This document shows, one piece after another, positions 54,863 to 64,000 of a stretch of 64,000 nt of DNA (position 1 is its first letter; every line of letters begins with the position of its first letter). This DNA is from Mimachlamys varia (Eukaryota; Mollusca; Bivalvia; Pectinida; Pectinidae). Under the pieces are notes generated by a model that did not search any database, was not told the origin of the DNA, and saw only the letters and a list, made by a program, of their open reading frames with translations. The position numbers and the translations under genes were made by a program. Location: NCBI GenBank assembly GCA_947623455.1, contig OX392530.1, positions 31,651,405 through 31,715,404 of the forward strand. Reading direction: 5' to 3'.

Positions 54863-56440
54863 ATATACTGGTAAGTAGTTATAGGCTGACGTCGTGCATG
54901 GTACATGTATCTGGAGTAATGCAGACTTATATAAATGTGTTATATATAAGAAGCCATAAATACTGACGCCAACCGTGCTTTTAAAAGTACAATGTACGCT
55001 ATTGTCTTATGTGGTAATAAAATAAGGGTGATATCATTTGCGATTTTAGAAGTCATATACAGATTTGTTTTAGATTTAGAAAAATGATGTGAAAGTCAAA
55101 TAAGGAAATTGAATGCGTGGTTCTGTGCTTCTATGGAAGATACCGGGATATGTGTCATGTATGTAAAACATAACATAGGTATTATTCGTGGAATAGGATG
55201 TGATGCAGAAATACTGTGACACATGGATCGGTCAAGTAAGCCTGCACCAACATGTATTAAATAAAACCCACTGTTTAATAAAGATCACGTAACACAAACA
55301 TTTGCTGCACCTCGTAAATTTAGTAATAGATACAGTATGCCGAAAAAATGAATAAAACTGCATCATACAACTGTTTCGTCTTCCTAGGACTTTTCAGTGA
55401 TGATAGGGGCCAAAAGGTAGGAATCCAAAATTTCTCAATTAATGTAGAAGCAGAAGGGTCAGGTGCGTCAAAACCCTTTAATTTATTAATTTAGAAGTTA
55501 AATTAAACTAGTTCTGTATAATTTCAAATCGTGTACTACGAAAACTGACACATCGCAACTGACACATCGCATTCACATTTGTTAGCAGCTGCCTGCCCCA
55601 CAGGGGCTAGGCACGGACCTATGTCACAATGAAATGATTGTCAGATATTTTTAAACTCTCTCGAATATAGCCTCTCCCCCGTGGTCTGACCCTTTACATT
55701 GTATAACATGATTGTTTTTTGAAAGCATCAAATAAACGTTTCTTGTTGTTTGTTTGCTTTTGATTTTTTTAATTTCAGTTTATTCTACATTTATTTGAAT
55801 ATGTATTCGAATACAATTATGCGAAAACTTGTCCAAACTGATTAAGCATCTAATGAGGTTGTCATTTCCAATATTTGAGCTATTTCGTTTAGAGTGCACC
55901 ATTTTATTTTTGATAAAGGTTGTTTGGTAAATGTTTACACTGCTGTGGAAGGACACTGTATTCCATGCTTTTATTTGGTTCGAAGGCCATCATAAAATAT
56001 AAAAGTGTGATTTTTGTTACATAATTATGTTATTAGTATTCTAATATTTTCGTTATGCAATTGTAATGAATATTGAAAAACGAACATATGGTTTTAATCG
56101 AAGAAGTTACCTTTTAGAACTGTCATTGTGTAAATAAACATATAACTAATACATTAAGGGGCTCCTTTGTATACGTTTGGTATCTTCCTTCTTTCTTTTC
56201 TTTATTTCTTGTGAACTGTTACTTAAATGTATTATGTCGTTGATTATTTTGTGTACTAACCCATTCTAGAACTTGGGTATTAACTATACCCGTGACGGAG
56301 GCGACGCCTCCTACAAAACAAAGAAAAACTTTCCACAAATGCATGTAGTGCAGCTAGTTTAAATGCGTGTCGGTTTTTTTCTGTTTTGATTTTTAAGGAA
56401 AATGAGGAATAAGAATTTCCTGTTTAAGGAAAAAGAAATA
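54863..56440. other. No gene recognised
   Basis: AT-rich. The only item is the gene-like fragment at 55350-55490, described with its inverted partner at 50979-51180. Confidence 0.4.
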
Positions 56441-56860
56441 TCCTTTTTTGTAGGGGATCATGTAATGTTTGTCAAAATCGATTAAAATAGGGATAGAATA
56501 GGGACAAAGAATAAAACCAGGTGTGACAGGATGCATCAGTCATGTTATTTGTATATCAATGTGCCTCATTTTTCGTTTCTATGTCAGATATATCACTAGG
56601 ATTCATAAGGCACTTAGACTAGGGGCAGCTGAATAGGGACAACGGAACTATTATATTTTTGCGACTTTTCTATCCTTAATGTGCAATGGTACTTCAATTC
56701 AGATTTCATGAAATATTGATAATTATATTTGTCTTACCAACGAAACCTGCCGGTCAGTTACAGCAGAAAGTTTCTGTCCGTGAAAAGTTAGCACACCAAG
56801 TTTAGATATGTGACAGAACCGAATTGGTTATATAGAAAAATGCTCACGCAATTTTTGTGA

Positions 56861-56869
56861 CTATATACA
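56861..56869 (+). promoter_or_regulatory. TATA-like element before the signal-peptide exon
   Basis: 'ctatataca' about 110 bp upstream of the ATG at 56979. It is conserved in the second copy at 61602-61610. Suggestive only, since the sequence is AT-rich. Confidence 0.25.
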
Positions 56870-56978
56870 GCTGATCAATAACTTCCTTATCGGATATCAA
56901 TCAATGTGATTGGGATAGAGCAGACACAGTTCTCTGTTTCACACGACACACTGCCGTCAATGCAGCAGTCCAAGTAAG

Positions 56979-57051
56979 ATGGATGTTTGTACTATCGGGA
57001 TACTGGTGTTCCTGTGTCTCTTGTCAACCTTAAAAACTGTCACCGGATCAG
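56979..57051 (+). CDS. Signal-peptide exon of a lectin/EGF family member, copy 1
   Basis: ATG in context 'gtaagATGG', 24 codons: MDVCTIGILVFLCLLSTLK, then TVTGS, with donor 'tcag|gtagga' in phase 1. A short N-terminus, a hydrophobic core and a small-residue cleavage region form a standard secretion signal. The phase-1 end is exactly what the FTP exons at 732 and 28727 need. The downstream exons of this gene must lie beyond the window or in a long intron; the adjacent intron is filled by a minisatellite. Confidence 0.7.
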
Positions 57052-57349
57052 GTAGGATTAGATGTACAATTTTTTGTTTATTTTATTTTATATGTTAATT
57101 ACCTGTCATATCATACACCGTTCTAGTGCATATGAAGTCTGGCATGCTAATTCAAAGATGACTGCAAATTTGTATTTACATGCACAAGAGCCCCTCAACC
57201 TCCGGGTTAAAAGATCGAAAGTCCGACACGAAGTGTAGGCGGTTTACTTTGGTAGTGGGGGACATACTTTTTTAGATAAGACAAAAATAAACATAAATTA
57301 ACCTTATCTTATTATCAAATAGTTTATCTTTTAACTTGAATACTTGAAA

Positions 57350-58945
57350 GTTCAACATTAGTTACAACTGTGGATTCATATATACATAACTTACAAAGGC
57401 TACAAAACTAGTAGTCATGGATGTTAACTGTCATGCTGATTCATAGATACATAACTTACAAAGGCTACACAACTAGTAGTCCTGGATGTTTACTGGCATC
57501 CTGATTCATAGATACAGAACGTACAAAGGCTACAGCACGAGTAGTCCTATATGTTAACTGGCATGCTGATTCATAGATACATTACTTACAAAGGCTACAC
57601 AACTAGTAGTCCTGGATGTTTACTGGCATGCTGATTCAAAGATACATAACTTACAAAGGCTACACAACTAGTAGTCATGGATGTTTTTCTGTCATGCTGA
57701 TTCATAGATACATAACTGACAAAGGCTACACAACTACTAGTCATGGATGTTTTTTTCGGTCATGCTGATTCATAGATACATAACTTACAAAGGCTACAAA
57801 ACGAGTAGTCCTGGATGTTTACTGGCATGCTTATTCATAGATACATAACTTACAAAGGCTACAAAACGAGTAGTCCTGGATGTTTACTGGCATGCTGATT
57901 CAAAGATACATAACTTACAAAGGCTACACAACTAGTAATCATGGATGTTTTTCTGTCATGCTGATTCATAGATACATAACTTACAAAGGCTACACAACTA
58001 CTAGTCATGGATGTTTTTTTCGGTCATGCTGATTCATAGATACATAACTTACAAAGGCTGCAAAACGAGTAGTCTTGGATGTTAACTGGCATGCTGATCA
58101 TAGATACATAACTTACAAAGGCTACAAAACTAGTAGTCCTAGATGTTTACTGGCATGCTGATTCAAAGATACATAACTTACAAAGGCTATCAAACTAGTA
58201 GTCATGGATGTTTTTCTGTCATGCTGATTCATAGATACATAACTTACAAAGGCTGCAAAACGAGTAGTCTTGGATGTTAACTGGCATGCTGATCATAGAT
58301 ACATAACTTACAAAGGCTACAAAACTAGTAGTCCTGGATGTTTACTGGCATGCTGATTCAAAGATATATAACTTACAAAGGCTACAAAACTAGTAGTCAT
58401 GGATGTTTTTCTGTCATGCTGATTCATAGATACATATCTTACAAAGGCTACAAAACGAGTAGTCATGGATGTTTTTCTGACATGCTTATTCATAGATACA
58501 TATCTTACAAAGGCTACAAAACGAGTAGTCCTGGATGTTAGCTGGCATGCTGATTCATAGATACATAACTTACAAAGGCTACAAAACGAGTAGTCCTGGA
58601 TGTTTACTGGCATGCTGATTCAAAGATACATAACTTACAAAGGCTACACAACTAGGAGTCATGGATTTTTTTCTGTCATGCTGATTCATAGATACATAAC
58701 TTACAAAGGCTACACAACTTCTAGTCATGGATGTTTTTTTCGGTCATGCTGATTCATAGATACATAACTTACAAAGGCTGCAAAACGAGTAGTCTTGGAT
58801 GTTAACTGGCATGCTGATCTTAGATACATAACTTACAAAGGCTACAAAACGAATAGTCCTGGATGTTTACTGACATGCTTATTCATAGATGCATAACTAA
58901 CAAAGGCTACAAAACGAGTAGTCCTGGATGTTTACTGGCATGCAG
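57350..58945. repeat. Minisatellite, ~65-70-bp unit, left copy
   Basis: About 23 units of 'gatacataacttacaaaggc', 'tacaaaacgagtagtcctgg' and 'atgtttactggcatgctgat'. Variant types (cctgg/catgg, 'gtttttttcgg') recur in a fixed order, so the array has a higher-order period. The long complementary ORFs seen on both strands are repeat artefacts. Confidence 0.9.
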
Positions 58946-59554
58946 GGCTGCCACTGTGTCTAGAAGTTGACACCCGGAAATTTACAAGCAAAACCAGTGA
59001 CCCGAAACAGAAACGCCCCCACACGTTTTGCCTCTGTGTGAATCCGTCAATGAAAACATTTGTCATCAGTTCATAGTTTAACGTCCTCGGTGGCCCAGTT
59101 ATTATCCCGAACAAGTTTAACATTGTTACAACAAACGTACGGAACACTTGTTGAATGGCTGATTAAGCTGTGTGAGTCCTTAAGTGCCTGTCACTTCCTT
59201 CCAATTAATTTAGACATTGCTAATATGTACAGCATCGTTACACGTAAATCGTTTAAAGGATTTGTGCAACGAAAAACGAAAATTTTGTATTTGGTAAAAG
59301 TAATGTTGTAAAACCATAAAAACATGCCCTGACTATCGCGCGTGGCCTGGTTTGCTTGCATTGACACGAAATTCGAGTCATACGCCTTAAACCTTGATCT
59401 TTTGCAACATTCAGCATGCCAGATACACATAGTGATGTACTTGGTATTTGAGTTGGCCTTAATATTTTATCTGGGCATTTAAATATTTTATCTGGTCATT
59501 TACTTCTACTGCCATTACGTCCCACAACCAAACGGGGACCTATTGGTTTTACTC

Positions 59555-60045
59555 CGTTTCTTACGATGAACGTAATGATTTTAATTTTGAAATCGTAAAA
59601 TTTCCATTTCTTAATTGAAACATCCAAACCTATGGTGTTAACATGTCGCAGGTGATTCGTTATGCTTAAAATATTGTGATTGATGTCGACTGCTGACAAA
59701 CAAACTAACAACACAGGGATTCGAGAGATGCAGGTTGATCAGAGCTATGGGTAAGTTTTATGGTCGCCATCTCTGTCGCTGTATCCTTGTTTGTGGGATA
59801 TGAAGATGGACGTTTTTGAGTATGCTCATTAGTATGACTACTTGTGATTGACAAAGGCAATGACAGGGTCTCCGTGTAGATGTTTACTTTTTCGTATTTT
59901 GCCCTTAGTTTAATCGATTTTGATTTCGGATTATGGTTTTGTGACACTTCGGTATTCTCTATTTTTTATTCGCCGTCTTCTTCTTGTTCTTCCGCCGTAA
60001 TTTTTGTCAGCGGCTGTTCGTCCGATTCCCGTTTAACTACACAGG
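59555..60045 (+). mobile_element. Penelope-like fragment, plus orientation
   Basis: Plus-strand remnants DERNDFNFEIVKFPFLN and MSQVIRYA follow the order of the region after the RT domain in this family, with stops between. Then comes the non-coding 3' part ('caacacagggattcgagag', 'tagtttaatcgattttgat'). The 5' end of the same fragment is reached again just before the window end (about 63955-64000). Confidence 0.7.
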
Positions 60046-60492
60046 AATTTTGGGATTGGTGCCTAGATGTTTCAGATATCTTTTATTTTGCGATTTCCCA
60101 TCTACTGGCTTCTGATTGGTCAAAATTCAGATATTGTCCGACTTCACTCAAATTTGGTATGTTGGAGTTTTATGACTCTACAGACAACTTGGGATTTGCT
60201 ATTCTACCAGACGTCGGCCAAAAATATCCTTTTTTGGAGGGGATCATGTAATATTTTGTCAAAATCGATTAAAATAGGGATATTATACGGACAAAGAATT
60301 TGTCCGCAAAAAAAAACCCAGGTGTGGCAGAACACATCAGTCATGTTATTTGTATATCAATGTGCCTCATTTTTCGTTTCTATGTCAGATATATCACTAG
60401 GATACCCAAGGCTCTTTGACTAGGGACAGCTGAATAGGGACAACGGGACTATTTTATTTTTGCGATTTTTCTATCCTTTATGTGCAATGGTA

Positions 60493-61431
60493 CAGTTGTG
60501 GTATCGCAGAACGCACCAAAAACTGCGTGCGTGCATCGTGCATACATCGTGCACACATCGTTCGCCCATGGTGCGCACAACCAGGCGATCTAAAGATCGT
60601 GCGTTTATGTGTGCGACTAAATCGCACACACGCACGATTTGGTACAATTGGTCGATACATATTACGGAATGAAAAACATATGGAACCCTCTTGTCCAAAA
60701 ACTATTTAAATGCGCATCATATTTATTGGGATTATGTCAATTTAACAATATACAGTAAACAGTATTACAGTGATCATAAGACAGCCAAGTGCGGGTTAAG
60801 CTACCAAGTATCAGAATATGTAAATAACATGCCGGAGTTTTACCTGTCCCGTGTGCGGCGATACGCTACGACAGCCATTACCGAGCGACCGTTATGAAAA
60901 CAAACTGGACTCTTATAATCAGTTAATTGAAAAACCCTCCCCTCCCCAACACTCTACCTGTGTTTTCACACCTAGGCGAGCGTTGTAAGTGCCCCGGGCC
61001 AGAGATATCTACATATATTGGCCATGTACAGGTACAGTTTATATCTTGGTAAAACAGGCAATATTTACTTGAATGAGAACTTGTCAATATGAGTTGAAAG
61101 TTTACATACATGTGTCTATTTGGTTTGTTTCTAAAACTATCGAAAGACTATTATTAATTTTTAGAAATATATAGATAGAACTATCAGCTAATGTAAATAG
61201 TTAAAATATAGAAATATGTTTAAAATAACTAGTGCGAAACCGTATATATTGTTAAACCATTTCTAAATTTACATTAACCACGATTGTCATCGCACAATGT
61301 TAGTCTATCGTGCGCCCACATGTGCGTTAGAAATAATCGCCCAGGATCGCATCGTTCGCACATCGTGCATACACCGTTCGCCCATCGTGCGCCCACCGCA
61401 CATCGTGTAACGTTGTGCGATCCCACAACTG
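60493..61431. mobile_element. Tc1/mariner-like non-autonomous element
   Basis: Present only in the right duplication copy. The empty site in the left copy (56680-56700) reads 'gcaatggtacttcaattc'; here 'gcaatggta' is followed by CAGTTGTGG...CCACAACTG and then 'cacttcaattc'. Ends starting CAGT and a TA(/CA) flank fit Tc1/mariner. Subterminal regions carry many copies of 'catcgtgc' and 'cgcccat' in both orientations. No transposase ORF. Confidence 0.75.
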
Positions 61432-61707
61432 CACTTCAATTCAGATTTCATGAAATATTTGTAATTAAATTTTCTTACCAACGAAACCTGCCGGACAGTT
61501 ACAGCAGAAAGTTTCTGTCCGTGAAAAGTTAGCACACCAAGTTTAGATATGTGACAGAACCGAATTGGTTATATAGAAAAATGCTCACGAAATTTTGTTG
61601 ACTATATACAGCTGATCAATAACTTCCTTATCGGATATCAATCAATGTGATTGGGATAGAGCAGACACAGATCCCTGTTTTACACGACACACTGCAGTCC
61701 AAGTAAG

Positions 61708-61780
61708 ATGGATGTGTGTTCTAGCGGGATACTGGTGTTTCTGTGTCTCTTGTTAACCTTAAAAACTGTCACCGGATCAG
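61708..61780 (+). pseudogene. Signal-peptide exon, copy 2, donor lost
   Basis: 24 codons: MDVCSSGILVFLCLLLTLK, then TVTGS. Signal-peptide quality is kept, but the splice site is 'tcag|gaagga' instead of 'tcag|gtagga' (GT to GA at 61781-61782). Unless another donor is used, the exon cannot join to downstream exons. The upstream TATA-like element is conserved. Confidence 0.7.
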
Positions 61781-62334
61781 GAAGGATTAGATGTACACTT
61801 TTTGTTTACTTTATTTTATATGTAAATTACCTGTCATAACATACACCGTTCTAGTGCATATGTAATCACATTCTGAGATACATGCTGATGACGGCGAAAT
61901 AACCCAAACATGGGGCTGCAGTATGGAACAAAAACCAAACTATGGTTGTCTTTGACTGCAAATTTGTATTTACATGTAATGTTTACACTGTTTAACTATT
62001 GGTTTTGTAAAAACAGTTTTAACTAATTAACAAACTATGATTAATATAAATCTTTTTTTTTTAATTTTGTGGGCGGATCAGAATATTCACAAGATCCCCT
62101 CAAACTCTTGTCTAAAAGATCGAACGTCCGATACGAAATGTAGGCGGCTTACTTTGGTAAGAGGGGGGGGGGGGCATACTTTTTTTTAAATATGACAAAA
62201 ATAAACATGTATACATGAAGTATATACCACTTTATTCTATATTATTAAAGGACTCGCACAACTAAATTAACTTTATCTTATTTTCAAATAATTTATCTTT
62301 TAACTTGAATACTTGAAGGTTCACCATTAGTTAC

Positions 62335-63390
62335 AACTGTGGAATCATAGATACATGACTTACAAAGGCTACACAACTAGTACGTAGTCCTGGATGGTAA
62401 CTGGCATGCTGATTCATAGATACGTAACTCACAAAGGTTACACAACTACTAGTCATGGATGTTTTTTTCTGTCATGCTGATTCATAGATACATAACTTAC
62501 AAAAGCTACAAAACGAGTAGTATTGGATGTTTACTGACATGCTAATTCATAGATACATAACTTACAAAGGCTACAAAACTAGTAGTCCTAGATGTTTACT
62601 GGCATGCTGATTCAAAGATACATAACTTACAAAGGCTATAAAACTAGCAGTCATGGATGTTTTTCTGTCATGCTGATTCATAGATACATATCTTACAAAG
62701 GCTACAAAACTAGTAGTCCTGGATGTTAACTGGCATGCTGATCATAGATACATAACTTACAAAGGCTACAAAACTAGTAGTCCTGGATGTTTACTGGCAT
62801 GCTGATTCAAAGATATATAACTTACAAAGGCTACAAAACTAGTAGTCATGGATGTTTTTCTGTCATGCTGATTCATAGATACATATCTTACAAAGGCTAC
62901 AAAACGAGTAGTCATGGATGTTTTTCTGACATGCTTATTCATAGATACATATCTTACAAAGGCTACAAAACGAGTAGTCCTGGATGTTAGCTGGCATGCT
63001 GATTCATAGATACATAACTTACAAAGGCTACAAAACGAGTAGTCCTGGATGTTTACTGGCATGCTGATTCAAAGATACATAACTTACAAAGGCTACACAA
63101 CTAGTAGTCATGGATTTTTTTCTGTCATGCTGATTCATAGATACATAACTTACAAAGGCTACACAACTTCTAGTCATGGATGTTTTTTTCGGTCATGCTG
63201 ATTCATAGATACATAACTTACAAAGGCTGCAAAACGAGTAGTCTTGGATGTTAACTGGCATGCTGATCATAGATACATAACTTACAAAGGCTACAAAACG
63301 AATAGTCCTGGATGTTTACTGACATGCTTATTCATAGATGCATAACTAACAAAGGCTACAAAACGAGTAGTCCTGGATGTTTACTGGCAT
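62335..63390. repeat. Minisatellite, ~65-70-bp unit, right copy
   Basis: Same unit family as 57350-58945 but shorter (about 15 units). From about 62700 the order of unit variants matches the 3' end of the left array almost base for base. Confidence 0.9.
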
Positions 63391-64000
63391 GCAGGGCTGC
63401 CACTGTGTCTAGAAGTTGACACCCGGAAATTTACAAGCAAAACCAGTGACCCGAAACAGAAACGCCCCCACACGTTTTGCCTCTGTGTGAATCCGTCAAT
63501 GAAAACATTTGTCATCAGTTCATAGTTTAACGTCCTCGGTGGCCCAGTTATTATCCCGAACAAGTTTAACATTGTTACAACAAACGTACGGAACACTTGT
63601 TGAATGGCTGATTAAGCTGTGTGAGTCCTTAAGTGCCTGTCACTTCCTTCCAATTAATTTAGACATTGCTAATATGTACAGCATCGTTACACGTAAATCG
63701 TTTAAAGGATTTGTGCAACGAAAAACGAAAATTTTGTATTTGGTAAAAGTAATGTTGTAAAACCATAAAAACATGCCCTGACTATCGCGCGTGGCCTGGT
63801 TTGCTTGCATTGACACGAAATTCGAGTCATACGCCTTAAACCTTGATCTTTTGCAACATTCAGCATGCCAGATACACATAGTGATGTACTTGGTATTTGA
63901 GTTGGCCTTAATATTTTATCTGGGCATTTAAATATTTTATCTGGTCATTTACTTCTACTGCCATTACGTCCCACAACCAAACGGGGACCTATTGGTTTTA

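Larger units (their letters stand above)
56441..60230. repeat. Segmental tandem duplication, left copy (~3.79 kb)
   Basis: Starts 'ccttttttgtaggggatcat', and the same sequence starts again at 60231. It contains the promoter region, a signal-peptide exon, a minisatellite, a single-copy stretch (58930-59550) and Penelope-like sequence. The two copies are near-identical after about 58300 (offset 4449 bp), the offset being altered by a 939-bp insertion and by fewer minisatellite units in the right copy. Confidence 0.85.
60231..64000. repeat. Segmental tandem duplication, right copy (runs off window)
   Basis: Repeats the order of 56441-60230: upstream region, signal-peptide exon, minisatellite, then the same 'gcagggctgccactgtgtc' stretch from 63392. 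It is interrupted by the Tc1/mariner-like insertion at 60493-61431. Confidence 0.85.

Noticed and set aside
57350..58945. Regular direct repeats that could be taken for a CRISPR-like array
   Set aside because: Units are contiguous and diverge along their whole length; there are no unique spacers and no cas genes. A eukaryotic minisatellite.
60460..60709. Overlapping ORFs on both strands with His/Arg/Thr-rich protein
   Set aside because: Arise from the 'catcgtgc' repeats in the Tc1/mariner-like element.
58317..63062. Identical 67- and 98-codon ORFs on both strands of the right-hand minisatellites
   Set aside because: Produced by the repeat unit; both strands open by chance of unit sequence.

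Overview
The window is eukaryotic and AT-rich. It is dominated by short exons with GT-AG borders, long introns and many repeats. The repeats (tandem 'gaccttgacc' units, tRNA-derived SINEs with a 'ctggctgttaataggac' 3' end, Penelope-like fragments) and the gene type (fucolectin plus EGF-like exons) point to a mollusc, most likely a bivalve. This is inference from sequence character; no species marker is present.

The main content is a plus-strand array of exons from one secreted or membrane-anchored lectin/EGF receptor family. Nearly all introns are phase 1, so exons can be shuffled. Region A (732-9590) has a fucolectin-type (FTP, F5/8-like) domain split over two exons, one EGF-like exon, eight tandem copies of a ~96-nt EGF-like exon, and a last EGF-like exon. 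Region B (28727-43600) has a second two-exon FTP domain, about five EGF-like exons of varying decay, a Thr/Pro/Ser-rich linker, and seven exons of an unrecognised Cys-rich module ending in a hydrophobic GPI-like tail. A and B could be two tandem genes or one gene joined by a 19-kb intron; phases allow both. Near the right edge a signal-peptide exon with the matching phase-1 end occurs twice (56979 and 61708) in a ~3.8-kb tandem duplication. It probably starts a further paralogue that continues beyond the window.

Many exons carry disabling changes. Three of the eight tandem EGF exons share a 2-nt insertion. The first FTP exon and the second signal exon lack a GT donor. The second FTP domain is frameshifted and lacks its donor. 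Three EGF-like exons of region B are frameshifted or deleted, one junction has clashing phases, and an in-frame TAG precedes the hydrophobic tail. Region B looks like a pseudogene or a very noisy assembly, and region A like an array in active birth and death.

On the minus strand, 21056-22216 holds three exons resembling a Mutator-like transposase-domain protein, with a possible first exon at 24815-24958. A terminal exon of an unknown secreted protein lies at 54106-54419.

Mobile DNA: a 5'-truncated CR1/L2-like LINE (44063-47028, minus), several Penelope-like 3' fragments, a 1072-bp LTR-like insertion present twice through a young 1595-bp duplication, tRNA-derived SINEs, at least five foldback/MITE families, a Tc1/mariner-like insertion (60493-61431), a 145-bp satellite with higher-order structure (16963-19450), and many minisatellites. 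I found no rRNA, CRISPR or confident functional tRNA gene.
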